64,000 nt of DNA from JABCPE02 sp963530295 (GTDB lineage Bacteria > Bacteroidota > Bacteroidia > Flavobacteriales > Weeksellaceae): assembly GCA_963530295.1 (NCBI GenBank), contig CAUSCF010000001.1, positions 134,715 through 198,714 of the forward strand, read 5' to 3'. The notes under the pieces are model-generated. The model saw only the letters and a list, made by a program, of their open reading frames with translations. It did no database searches and was not told the DNA's origin. Shown here one piece after another: positions 17,611 to 26,900 of the stretch. Both the position numbers and the translations under genes were made by a program. Numbering within the stretch: the first letter of the stretch is position 1; every line of letters begins with the position of its first letter.

Positions 17611-17633
17611 AACCTCTCCCAAAAAGGAGAGGT
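17611..17633 (-). terminator. Terminator of the U32 gene
   Basis: AACCTCTCC/GGAGAGGTT, a 9-bp stem with a 5-nt loop. Read on the minus strand it is followed by a long T-rich tract (17610 downward). Confidence 0.82.
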
Positions 17634-17638
17634 TTATG

Positions 17639-18895
17639 CTAAGCTATTGTGTCGTTTTTTACTATTTTGTAGAGTTTGTCGCTTGGTCTTACACGGAAAT
17701 CTGTCTTAAAAGTAATCACATCCGCTTTGGTTGCTTTTTGGCTTTCGCCCTTCCCTTCTACCATCATACTTTCTACAACCATTTCTTGGGAACCTGTGGT
17801 AGGCCCTTGGATAAGAACCTTGTCGCCCACATTCAGATCAAATGCTTCTATAAGAAACTCCGCAATGCTGGTCTTTGGGTAATAGTGCGTTCCTCTTCCG
17901 ATATAGACTTTTTTCTGTGTAGCATTAGAACCAGGGTTCGGCGACCACTCGCCCAGTTTCTGCCCAAGGTAGTAACCACTCCAGAAACCACGGTTATAGA
18001 CTGTTTCTAGTCGGCTCATCCAGTCAGCCACTTTTTCTTGGGAATAGGTGCCATCCGCTATGGAATCTATCGCCTCACGATAGCATTTGGTAACCGTTGC
18101 CACATATTCTGGCGCCCTGCCTCGCCCTTCTAATTTAAGGACTTTCACTCCTGCATCTACGATTTGGTCAAGGAAATTAATGGTACAAAGATCCTTTGGC
18201 GACATCATATATTCGTTGTCTAATTCTATTTCAAAACCACTTTCTTGGTCTATCACGGTATATTTCTTACGGCAGTTTTGCTTACACGCGCCTCTGTTCG
18301 CAGATGAATTGTGAGAGTGAAGACTCAGATAACACTTCCCAGAAACCGCCATACAAAGCGCACCATGTCCGAAAATCTCTATCTCTACCAAATTACCAGA
18401 AGGTCCTTTTATCTGCTCTTTTTCTATCTGCTGACAGATTTTTTTTACTTGAGTAACGCTGAGTTCTCGGCTCATCACCATCGTATCTGCAAAGAGCGCA
18501 TAGAACTTAACTGTTTCTATATTGGTAATATTTATCTGCGTGGAAATATGCACCTCCATGCCTATCTGCCTTGCATAAGCGATTACAGCCTGATCCATCG
18601 CAATTACAGCCGTAAGGTCTGCCGCTTTGGCTTTATCCAAAAGGGTTTTGATGATGGAGAGGTCGTGGTCGTAGATAATTGTATTGAGCGTAAGGTAGGT
18701 TCTCACACCTTTTTCCTTACATCTTCTGCTGATTTCAGGGAGGTCATCTAGGGTAAAGTTCATGGAAGCTCTTGCTCTCATGTTAAGCTGTTCCACACCG
18801 AAATACACTGAATCTGCTCCATTATCCAAAGCCGCCTGCAAAGAAGTAAAATCTCCCGCGGGTGCCATTAGTTCTATTCTTCCTGTTTTTGTCAT
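17639..18895 (-). CDS. U32 peptidase-family protein, tRNA hydroxylation (TrhP-like)
   Basis: A 418-residue U32 protein. It opens with ELMAPAGDFTSLQAALDNGADSVYFG and carries the U32 signature EIFGHGALCMAVSGKCYLS near residue 170, followed by a Cys cluster (RGACKQNCRKKY) that in TrhP/RlhA relatives is thought to bind iron-sulfur. TrhP makes 5-hydroxyuridine at the tRNA wobble position using prephenate. The C-terminal domain (about 335-418) is the additional beta domain found in TrhP. It is not expected to be a protease. The adjacent minus-strand ferredoxin could supply electrons, but that is only a suggestion from position. Confidence 0.85.
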   Translation of the reverse strand: MTKTGRIELMAPAGDFTSLQAALDNGADSVYFGVEQLNMRARASMNFTLDDLPEISRRCKEKGVRTYLTLNTIIYDHDLSIIKTLLDKAKAADLTAVIAMDQAVIAYARQIGMEVHISTQINITNIETVKFYALFADTMVMSRELSVTQVKKICQQIEKEQIKGPSGNLVEIEIFGHGALCMAVSGKCYLSLHSHNSSANRGACKQNCRKKYTVIDQESGFEIELDNEYMMSPKDLCTINFLDQIVDAGVKVLKLEGRGRAPEYVATVTKCYREAIDSIADGTYSQEKVADWMSRLETVYNRGFWSGYYLGQKLGEWSPNPGSNATQKKVYIGRGTHYYPKTSIAEFLIEAFDLNVGDKVLIQGPTTGSQEMVVESMMVEGKGESQKATKADVITFKTDFRVRPSDKLYKIVKNDTIA

Positions 18896-18988
18896 TGATA
18901 AATTTCAAAATTTTTGCAAAGATATGCTTTTTAAAATTTTATTTTCTAATTCTTTATTTGTACTTTTCGGAGTTTAAAAAGTTAAGGC

Positions 18989-20479
18989 ATGTTTTATTTA
19001 TTTTTAGGGCTTGGGCTGGGTCTCATCATAGGCGGTGCAGCTGTATATTTTGCATTAAAATCTTCTCTAATTTCTCGAAATATCTTTGAGGAATTACAGC
19101 AAAATTTCGTTAAAAAAGAAACTGAACTCAGCAATGCAGAAGGCAAAATCGATGAACTTTTGGAACAGATTAAAGAAGAAAGAGAATTTTCTGCCAACCA
19201 AAGGGAAAAGCTGAACACCACCGAAAACCAGCTTATAAAAATATCAGCAGAGAAAGACCTTCAAAACGAACAAATCGCAGAACTCCGAAAAACAAATGAA
19301 ATTCTAAATCAAAATATCTCTCGTCTAAATCAAGAAAAACAAGAGTATTTTGCTAAAATATCTGAACTTTCGGCAGAAAACAAAAACCTGCAAAGCTCCA
19401 TGGAAGAGCAGAAAAATCTTTCCCAAAAACTACAAGAGGAAAGCAAACTCCATTTTGAGAACATTGCCAATAAAATTTTAGAAGAAAAAACAGAAAAATT
19501 CACGAACCTGAACCAAACTCACCTGAAAAATATTTTGGATCCGTTCCAAGAAAAAATAATAGAACTAAAAAACCGAGTAAACGAAACCTATGACAAAGAG
19601 GCGAAAGAACGCTTCTCTCTCGGCGAAAAAGTAAAAGAACTAGCCTCTCTGAACCAGCAGATTTCGGAAGATGCCAAAAGGCTGACCCGCGCCCTAAAAG
19701 GAGAAAGCAAAACGCAGGGAAACTGGGGCGAAATGATTTTGGAGAGTATTTTAGAGAAATCTGGCCTCGTAAAAGGGCGGGAATATTTCCTAGAACACGA
19801 ACTGCGAAATGAGGACAACAAAGCCCTGTTTTCCGAATTTTCAGGAAAGAAAATGCGCCCTGATGCCGTGATAAAATATCCCGATGAACGAAATGTGATT
19901 ATAGACTCCAAAGTTTCTCTCACGGCTTTCACAGAGCTGGTAGATGAAACCGACCCAGAAGTCTATCAAATAAAACTGAACCAGCATTTGGCTTCGGTCA
20001 AAAACCACATTCAGCAGCTTTCTCAGAAGGCGTATGATGATTATGGAAAATCATTGGATTTCGTGATGATGTTTATCCCAAGCGAGCCAGCCTATATCGC
20101 AGCGATGCAGGCTGACCAAAACATCTGGAACTACGCCTATGAAAGAAGAATTTTACTACTGAACCCAAGCAATCTTATCACTTCTTTAAAACTGATAGCA
20201 GACCTTTGGAAACGGGAATACCAAAACAGAAATTCCATAGAAATCGCAGAAAGAGGCGCCAAACTCTATGATAAATTTGTGAATTTTGTGGAAAACCTTG
20301 AAAAAGTTGGGAAAAATATAGACCAAGCAAAAGCGTCCTATACAGAAGCTTACAAACAACTGCACAGCGGAAGGGACAACCTCATCACGCAGACCCAAAA
20401 GATGAAATCTCTGGGAATAAAGAATAAAAAAGAGCTTCCACAGAGTTTGATTGATAATTCTGAACCAACCAATGAATAA
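18989..20479 (+). CDS. rmuC: DNA recombination protein RmuC
   Basis: A 496-residue protein with one N-terminal transmembrane helix (about 2-24) and a long Glu/Lys/Gln-rich coiled coil (about 30-170). The RmuC domain (about 190-450) includes KGESKTQGNWGEMILE, RPDAVIKYPD, IIDSKVSLTAF and MMFIPSEPAY, the family blocks. RmuC is thought to be a membrane-anchored nuclease limiting inverted-repeat rearrangements. It sits 6 bp before the TrmH gene, so they are co-transcribed. Confidence 0.93.
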   Translation: MFYLFLGLGLGLIIGGAAVYFALKSSLISRNIFEELQQNFVKKETELSNAEGKIDELLEQIKEEREFSANQREKLNTTENQLIKISAEKDLQNEQIAELRKTNEILNQNISRLNQEKQEYFAKISELSAENKNLQSSMEEQKNLSQKLQEESKLHFENIANKILEEKTEKFTNLNQTHLKNILDPFQEKIIELKNRVNETYDKEAKERFSLGEKVKELASLNQQISEDAKRLTRALKGESKTQGNWGEMILESILEKSGLVKGREYFLEHELRNEDNKALFSEFSGKKMRPDAVIKYPDERNVIIDSKVSLTAFTELVDETDPEVYQIKLNQHLASVKNHIQQLSQKAYDDYGKSLDFVMMFIPSEPAYIAAMQADQNIWNYAYERRILLLNPSNLITSLKLIADLWKREYQNRNSIEIAERGAKLYDKFVNFVENLEKVGKNIDQAKASYTEAYKQLHSGRDNLITQTQKMKSLGIKNKKELPQSLIDNSEPTNE

Positions 20480-20485
20480 AAAATC

Positions 20486-21256
20486 ATGATTATACAAAGT
20501 CTTCAAAACGAAAAAATAAAAAAACTAACCAAAATTCTCACTAAAAATAACGAGAGAAAAAAACTCAAGATATTCGCTGCAGAAGGAAGGCAGGAAAACG
20601 AAAGAGCTTTGAAATTTGATTTTGAAGCGGTGGAATTCTTTATTTGCGAAGATATTTTCGGGACAGATTTCCCAAAAGGTAAAATACATCTGGTTTCTCG
20701 CGAAGTTTATGAAAAAATAGCTTACAGAGGCGCTTCCGAAGGAATTATCGGTATTTACAAAGAAAAAGAAACCTCATTGAATGATTTTAAACCAAAAGAA
20801 AATTCCTCCATCATCGTGCTAGAAAGCATAGAAAAACCAGGGAATTTAGGAGCGGTTTTGCGCAGCTGCGAGGCTTTTGGGATAGACGCCCTTGTCATCA
20901 CGGATTCTAGAACAGATTTTTATAATCCTAATGTTATCCGAAGCAGCGTGGGCTGTCTCTTTGGAATGAATTTCTTTCAAGCAGAAAACCAAGAAGTGGT
21001 CGATTTCTTAAAAAAGAATGATTTTCAGATATTTACTACAATAATGAATACTGACTCCAAAGGGATAAACGAAAAGAACCTGACTGGAAAGTCAGCCATT
21101 GTATTCGGAACGGAGCATTCTGGTTTGAGTCATTTTTGGAGAGGAAAAGGAGAAAACATCATCGTCCCAATGGCAGGAACCATAGACTCTCTCAATCTAA
21201 GCAATGCTGTCGCAATCAGCTGCTACGAAATACTAAGACAAAAAATCTCTCACTAA
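20486..21256 (+). CDS. TrmH/SpoU family RNA 2'-O-ribose methyltransferase
   Basis: A 256-residue protein with an N-terminal RNA-binding domain (about 1-95) and a C-terminal SPOUT domain. The three SpoU motifs are present: KPGNLGAVLRSCEAFG near residue 115, IVFGTEHSGLS near residue 200, and IDSLNLSNAVAISCYE near residue 232. The trefoil-knot fold methylates a ribose in rRNA or tRNA using S-adenosylmethionine. Length and N-domain fit RlmB-like 23S rRNA enzymes, but the exact site cannot be told. Its stop codon lies within a hairpin that also serves the convergent lipoprotein gene. Confidence 0.9.
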   Translation: MIIQSLQNEKIKKLTKILTKNNERKKLKIFAAEGRQENERALKFDFEAVEFFICEDIFGTDFPKGKIHLVSREVYEKIAYRGASEGIIGIYKEKETSLNDFKPKENSSIIVLESIEKPGNLGAVLRSCEAFGIDALVITDSRTDFYNPNVIRSSVGCLFGMNFFQAENQEVVDFLKKNDFQIFTTIMNTDSKGINEKNLTGKSAIVFGTEHSGLSHFWRGKGENIIVPMAGTIDSLNLSNAVAISCYEILRQKISH

Positions 21257-21268
21257 ATTAGTGAGAGA
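21246..21268. terminator. Convergent terminator, trmH-like gene / KE-rich lipoprotein
   Basis: A perfect stem TCTCTCACTA/TAGTGAGAGA with a 3-nt loop. On the minus strand it is followed by TTTTTTG, a strong tail for the lipoprotein gene; on the plus strand the tail CTTTT is weaker. It overlaps the trmH-like stop codon at 21256. Confidence 0.7.
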
Positions 21269-21292
21269 CTTTTAATTGTTTTAAGAGTTAAA

Positions 21293-21586
21293 TTATTTTT
21301 TAACTGCTTCTTTAACTTCTTCTGCTTTAGTAGCAACTTCTTCTTTAACTTCTTTTTTAACTTCTTCTGCTTTAGCAGCAACTTCTTCTTTAGCTTCTTT
21401 AACTTCTTCTTTAACTTCTTCTGCTTTAACAGCAGCAGAATCAAGAGCAGCACCAGCTGTAGAATCAACAGCAGCAGCAGTTTCTTGAGCTGTAGAATCA
21501 ACAGTTTCTTTTACTTCTTCAGCTTTTTTGTTACAAGATACTAATGCTAATGCTACAACAGCAGCTGCAAATAATGACTTTTTCAT
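21293..21586 (-). CDS. Lys/Glu/Ala/Val-rich repeat lipoprotein
   Basis: A 97-residue precursor. It has a signal peptide with lipobox ALVSC (Cys18), then a mature part of almost only A, E, K, V, T and D. It contains imperfect copies of AEEVKEEVKE/AKAEEVKKEVK at about 11-residue spacing, in the manner of LEA-type or apolipoprotein amphipathic helices. No globular domain is predicted. The coding DNA is a low-complexity repeat, so the reverse frames also stay open. It may act as a helical spacer or stress protectant in the envelope, which is speculation. It is divergent from the membrane HTH gene at 21778. Confidence 0.75.
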   Translation of the reverse strand: MKKSLFAAAVVALALVSCNKKAEEVKETVDSTAQETAAAVDSTAGAALDSAAVKAEEVKEEVKEAKEEVAAKAEEVKKEVKEEVATKAEEVKEAVKK

Positions 21587-21687
21587 AATAATAAAAATTT
21601 TTTAAACGGTTAAAATTAAATTTCTTGACTCAACTTGTTAATCTGATTCATCAAATCAACGAGGCAAAGATATAGCGAGAAAAAAAA

Positions 21688-21718
21688 TTGCCTATGAAAA
21701 ATAATTGTAATATCTTTG
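21688..21718 (+). promoter_or_regulatory. Promoter of the membrane HTH-like gene
   Basis: TTG (21688-21690), 20 nt, TATCTTTG (21711-21718). The start would fall near 21725, about 53 nt before the TTG initiator at 21778. A minus-strand TATCTTTG (21665-21672) in the same gap probably serves the divergent lipoprotein. Confidence 0.55.
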
Positions 21719-21777
21719 TAAAATATTTTACAAATAAAGGATACTGACAATCAGTGAATTAAATATAAATTCGTGTT

Positions 21778-22839
21778 TTGAATAATTTGGATTTAGAGTG
21801 TTTTGAGCGATTAAAAAAGGAAATTCAGATAGAATATTTGAAGAATCACAGCCCTTCCGAGGAGGATATTTCTCAATGGAAAGGAATAGACATTGTATAT
21901 TTTCAAGAAGATTTAAGAAAAAAAGTCAAAGGAAGTATCAGTGAAAAGACTTTTTACACCTATTTCAAATCTACAAACATAGATAAGCTGCCAAGAATAG
22001 ACATGTTGAATATGTTTTCAGCATATATCGGATACCAGTCTTGGTATGAATTTAAAAAAAGTTTTTCTGAGGAAGCAGCAGATTTAGAAGACAAAGTTGA
22101 AGCTGAATCCTTACCAGAGCCTGAACTTGAAGAAAAAATAGAAAACACTACATCTTTATTAGATACAAAAATCACTGAAAACCAACCCAATAAAAAATCA
22201 TCATTTTCTAGTATAAAAGCCTATATATGGGTGATTACTTCTGTTGTTTTGGCTTTATTTATCATAGTTTTATTGTATTCTGACAGCTTGTTCAAAAAAT
22301 CTTATCAATTCTGCTTTACAGATGCTGACAGAGGAACAGCCATCCAAAGCACAATAAATATAAAGGTAATCAAGGAAAATGAATCGCCTATCCTCTATAA
22401 AGTAAATTCTGGCGAATGCTTCTATATCAATACAAAAGACAAAACTCTACGAATGGAAGTGAGTACTCCTCTGTACGAAAAAGTAGAAATTTTTAGAAAT
22501 CTAGAAGATGCACCAGAAGTTGAGCATATTGCCTTAAAACCAGACGATTACGCGCTTATGCTTTATTATTATTCAACAAAGGATAAGGATAATTCATCCC
22601 TAGAACATATTAAAAACAGACAGCAAAAACTAAATCACCTAATCAGTGACAATGCTCTGATATACCAGATATTTGACAATGAAATATACGGCGTAGAAAC
22701 GCTCAGTAAACAGAAATATATCGGTCTGGTAACTACACCTACCCAGTCCTTACGAAACCTCAAAGTTCTCGATACAAAAATCGAAAATGGAAAGATTATT
22801 GCTATTAAATTCAAAATTGAAAACAATGAAAAAAATTAA
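21778..22839 (+). CDS. Single-pass membrane protein: HTH-like cytoplasmic domain plus extracytoplasmic domain
   Basis: A 353-residue protein starting with TTG at 21778. An in-frame stop at 21766 and the lack of any ATG before residue 76 leave no better start. Residues 1-95 resemble the helical, putatively DNA-binding module common in Bacteroidota (KTFYTYFK ... MLNMFSAYIGYQSWYEF, compare TLRRxxG ... TLxxLAxYLGYxSWxxF). An acidic linker (95-145) and one transmembrane helix (about 148-167) follow. The outer part (170-353) is beta-rich: an FCFTDADRGTAIQ start, LKPDDYALMLYYYS near residue 250, then PTQSLRNLKVLDTKIENGKI. The layout is ToxR-like, in-out, so it may be a one-component membrane sensor. 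The DNA-binding role is inferred. The stop overlaps the next gene by 14 bp. Confidence 0.65.
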   Translation: MNNLDLECFERLKKEIQIEYLKNHSPSEEDISQWKGIDIVYFQEDLRKKVKGSISEKTFYTYFKSTNIDKLPRIDMLNMFSAYIGYQSWYEFKKSFSEEAADLEDKVEAESLPEPELEEKIENTTSLLDTKITENQPNKKSSFSSIKAYIWVITSVVLALFIIVLLYSDSLFKKSYQFCFTDADRGTAIQSTINIKVIKENESPILYKVNSGECFYINTKDKTLRMEVSTPLYEKVEIFRNLEDAPEVEHIALKPDDYALMLYYYSTKDKDNSSLEHIKNRQQKLNHLISDNALIYQIFDNEIYGVETLSKQKYIGLVTTPTQSLRNLKVLDTKIENGKIIAIKFKIENNEKN

Positions 22840-23398
22840 ATCATTATTTCTCATCTTCATTTCATGTCTTTTTGTTTTTTCTTGCTCTAAAAAAGAGACT
22901 GAAGAAATGAGTGATTTGGATAAAATAAAACACCATAACAAAACTTCCTATCCTTCTATAAAAATGGATAGCGCGCAGGCCATCAATAACATCACAAAAC
23001 AAAAAATACAGGAACTACTAGACCTTTCTGCTATCTACGCTTCTGGGAACAGGAATACAGGAGTAGATTCACTGATTTATAACCAAATCAACAGCTATTT
23101 TTTATCGCCAGATTCTATTAAAACAAAGCCTCTCATTGCTGAGCTTGATAGTCTAAGGGTAAAAAATATTCGGGTTATAAATCTTGATATCGATAAACAA
23201 ATTACCGATAAAGACACTCTTAATATCGCTAATTTTACAGTTGAGTATATAACAAAAGACAGAAAAAGTATTGGCTTTTTTGATAAAAAAGCAAGCTACA
23301 TCCTCAAGAAATCTCCTGTGAAATTCGTGAAAGAGTTCAAGTTTTACTTTATCGATTTTGATATAAAAGACAGCGCTTCTGTAGGAGTTACCAAGTAA
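22826..23398 (+). CDS. Lipoprotein partner of the membrane HTH-like protein
   Basis: A 190-residue precursor with start at the ATG at 22826 and lipobox FVFSC (Cys21). The mature part shows no known domain. It has a helical middle (SAQAINNITKQKIQELLDLSAIYASG) and a C-terminal beta stretch (NIANFTVEYITKD, FVKEFKFYFIDFDI). It overlaps the upstream membrane protein by 14 bp, which indicates translational coupling and a shared function. A periplasmic ligand or signal-input subunit is plausible. Its last 55 bp overlap the convergent 5-formyltetrahydrofolate cyclo-ligase gene. Confidence 0.65.
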   Translation: MKKIKSLFLIFISCLFVFSCSKKETEEMSDLDKIKHHNKTSYPSIKMDSAQAINNITKQKIQELLDLSAIYASGNRNTGVDSLIYNQINSYFLSPDSIKTKPLIAELDSLRVKNIRVINLDIDKQITDKDTLNIANFTVEYITKDRKSIGFFDKKASYILKKSPVKFVKEFKFYFIDFDIKDSASVGVTK

Positions 23399-23925
23399 TC
23401 CAAGGGAATATCGAGCTCAGAAACATCTGATATCAATGCCGTTGGTGGGAAAAAACTAACTCCCACTTTTAGGGCGTTGTGGTTCATTTTTGAGAAAAAC
23501 ATATCATAAAAACCTTTGCCATAGCCCACCCTATTTCCCTGATTATCACAATATAATAAAGGTGTTATAACAATATCAAACTTAATATTTTCGACAAAAT
23601 CATCCTCTGGTTCTAGAATTCCCCAGTCATTTTCTTTCAGTGGTGTGTCTGGTTTCAGTTGGATAGTCTTTATTTCGTTTTGTGCCATTTTAGGAATAAA
23701 TACCGATATTCCTTTATCCCAAAAATATTTGATAAAATCCCAAGTAGAAACTTCATTTTTCTGTTTAATCGGGAGGAAAATATGCACATTTTTAACTTTT
23801 GACATATCAAAAGCTTCTAAAAACTGCTCAAAAATACTTTTGGACAAATATTCCACCTCCACAGAAGACATGGATTTCCTTTTTTCTGTGTAGATTTTTC
23901 TGAGTTCTGACTTTGGTAATTTCAT
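23344..23925 (-). CDS. 5-formyltetrahydrofolate cyclo-ligase
   Basis: A 193-residue enzyme that converts 5-formyl-THF to 5,10-methenyl-THF with ATP. Visible marks are the N-terminal LRKIYTEKRKSMS basic helix, VHIFLPIKQKNEVST near residue 48, FDIVITPLLYCDNQGNRVGYGKGFYD near residues 115-140 (the phosphate-binding GNRVGYGKGFYD), and a terminal LDYLVTPTE. The C-terminal 18 codons overlap the 3' end of the convergent lipoprotein gene. Confidence 0.92.
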   Translation of the reverse strand: MKLPKSELRKIYTEKRKSMSSVEVEYLSKSIFEQFLEAFDMSKVKNVHIFLPIKQKNEVSTWDFIKYFWDKGISVFIPKMAQNEIKTIQLKPDTPLKENDWGILEPEDDFVENIKFDIVITPLLYCDNQGNRVGYGKGFYDMFFSKMNHNALKVGVSFFPPTALISDVSELDIPLDYLVTPTEALSFISKSIK

Positions 23926-23935
23926 TTTATAAAGG

Positions 23936-23964
23936 AAAGAGCAGCCATAATTCAGCTGCTCTTT
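23936..23964 (-). terminator. Terminator-like hairpin after secA
   Basis: A 10-bp stem AAAGAGCAGC/GCTGCTCTTT with a 9-nt loop, 7 bp after the secA stop on the minus strand. The T tract after it is short, so it may be partial read-through into the 5-FCL gene. Confidence 0.6.
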
Positions 23965-23970
23965 ATTATT

Positions 23971-26900
23971 TTATTGATTATTATTTACTGGCATTTCACC
24001 TTTAAATAAGAATGAAACGATTTGTTTATTTACATTATCCACCATCTCGCTAAACAAATGGAAAGATTCCTGTTTGTAGATTACCAGCGGGTCTTTCTGC
24101 TCATAAACAGCACCTTGTGAAGAACGGCGAAGATCATCCATCTCTCTCAAATGCAACTTCCAGTTTTCATCGATAATCGCAAGAGAAATATTCTTCTCAA
24201 AATCCGTAATCAGACTGTCACAATGGCTCTCATACGCTTCTTTCAGGTCTGTCACGATGTTCAGCATTCTATGCCCATCTGAGAACGGCACCTGAATATT
24301 CTTAAATAGAGAACCTTGCTGATTATACACATTCTCAATAATAGGGAATGTTTTCTCTTTCAACACTTGAAGTTTCATTTTATAATCTTCGGATGCTTTT
24401 TGATAAACAATATCCGCTAATTCTGACACTTGTTTATTCTTAAATTCCTCCTCAGAAACAGGTGCTTCCATAGTGAAATACTTGATTACTTCATACTCAA
24501 ATGTTTTGTAATCTCCTGTTGGTTTAGTTTGTGATACGATAGCAGCAGCGGTATCATAGATCATATTTTCGATATCGTACTTCAGATGGTCTCCAAAGAG
24601 AGCATTTTTTCTTCTCTTATAGATTACATCTCTCTGCTTGTTCATCACATCATCATATTCTAGCAATCTTTTTCTGATACCAAAGTTATTCTGCTCCACT
24701 TTTTTCTGAGCTCTTTCGATAGATTTTGTGATAATAGAACTTTGGATATATTCTCCTTCTTTATGTCCCATTCCATCCATTATTCTTGCAATTCTCTCCG
24801 AACCGAAGAGACGCATCAAGTTATCTTCCAAAGAAACATAGAACTGAGAACTTCCTGGATCTCCCTGACGACCTGCACGACCTCTAAGCTGTCTATCCAC
24901 ACGGCGTGAATCATGTCTTTCGGTACCGATGATAGCCAATCCTCCTGCTTTTTTCACTTCGTCTTGTAGTTTGATATCCGTTCCTCGCCCTGCCATATTG
25001 GTTGCGATGGTAACGACACCTGGCTTACCAGCCTCTGCTACGATTTCCGCTTCTTTTTTATGCAGTTTAGCATTCAATACTTGATGTGGTATCTTCCTCA
25101 AACTCAATGCTCTCGATAGTAATTGTGAAATTTCCACCGAAGTAGTTCCCACTAGCACAGGTCTTCCCTGAGCCGTAAGTCTTTCTATTTCTTCTATTAC
25201 AGCATTATATTTCTCTCGGTTGGTTTTATATACCAAATCTTGTTTGTCTATTCTCTGAATTGGCCTATTGGTAGGGATAACAACCACATCTAGTTTATAA
25301 ATTTGCCAAAACTCTCCTGCCTCTGTTTCCGCTGTTCCTGTCATTCCAGACAATTTGTTATACATACGGAAATAGTTTTGTAGAGTGATGGTTGCGAAAG
25401 TCTGAGTTGCCGCCTCGATTTTCACATTTTCTTTAGCCTCTATAGCTTGGTGAAGTCCATCTGAATAACGGCGACCTTCCATGATACGCCCTGTCTGCTC
25501 ATCCACGATTTTCACCTCGCCATCCATTACCACATATTGGTCATCTTTCTCAAAAAGTGTGTAGGCTTTTAGCAATTGATTCAGTGTGTGAACTCTTTCG
25601 GATTTAATTGCGAATTCTCTCAATAATTCATCCTTTGCAGCAAATTCTTCTTCCTTAGAAAGGTTTTTAGCCTCAAGTTCTGCGATCTCTGTCCCTATAT
25701 CCTGAAGAACGAAGAAATTAGGATCCGAGTTCCCTTGGGACATATATTCCACTCCTTTGTCTGTAAGGTCTATTTGGTTATTCTTCTCATCAATCACGAA
25801 ATACAAGTCCTTGTCCACCTTATGCATCTCACGACTGTTGTCCTGCATGTATTGGGCTTCTGTTTTTTGAAGCAAAACACGATTTCCATCCTCAGAAAGG
25901 AATTTTATCAAATGTTTATTTTTTGGAAGACCTCTATATACTTGGAGCAATTTGAACCCTCCTTCTTTTGTATTTCCTTGTGCAATTAGTTTTTTAGCTT
26001 CATTAAAAATCGTAGAAACTACTTTTTTCTGAACCTCTACCACTCTATCCACAGATGGTTTTAGAACATCAAATTCGTGTCTATCTCCCATAGGAACAGG
26101 CCCTGAGATAATCAAAGGCGTTCTCGCATCGTCTATCAAAACAGAGTCCACCTCATCCACTACAGCGTAGTTTAACTCTCTTTGAACTAGCTCATCTGGC
26201 GAGTTCACCATGTTGTCTCTCAGATAATCAAAACCAAATTCATTATTCGTTCCATAAGTAATATCACATGCATATGCATTTCTTCTAGAATCTGTATTAG
26301 GCTGGTGATTATCGATACAGTCTATCGTAAGCTCATGGAACTGATAAAGCGGTCCCATCCACGCAGAGTCCCTTTTCGCAAGGTAGTCATTCACAGTAAC
26401 CACATGCACTCCTCTTCCTGGTAAAGCATTCAGATAAATAGGAAGTGTTCCTACCAATGTTTTCCCCTCTCCCGTTGCCATCTCTGCGATTTTTCCACTA
26501 TGCAATACAGCTCCTCCTATGAACTGTACATCATAATGCACCATATCCCATGTGATGTCTGCTCCTGCTGCGTTCCATTTATTTTTCCAAACAGCTTTGT
26601 CGCCTTGTATTTCTACAAAATCCTTTGTCGCTGCCAGCTCTCTATCTCTGTCCGTAGCCTGTACTACAATCTGCCCGTTCTCTGCCCATCGGCGCCCTGT
26701 GTCTTTAAGGACAGCAAATGCCTCTGGAAGAATTTCATTAAGAACTTTTTCCTCTATTTGATAAGCATCTTTTTGTAAAGTTTCTATTTTAGTGAATAAT
26801 GCTTCTTTCTCATCAATATTGGCAGTGGTTTTTATCTGTTCCTTTATCTGCTCTATTTGAGTAGTTATATCCGCTGTCGCACTTTTTATCTTTTCTCTAA

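Noticed and set aside
18087..18751. Several plus-strand frames (75-146 codons)
   Set aside because: All are antisense to the U32 gene and lack a start context or known motif.
21253..21501. Leu/Lys-rich frame of 82 codons
   Set aside because: A second minus-strand frame of the KE-rich lipoprotein repeat; no signal peptide and an unnatural composition.
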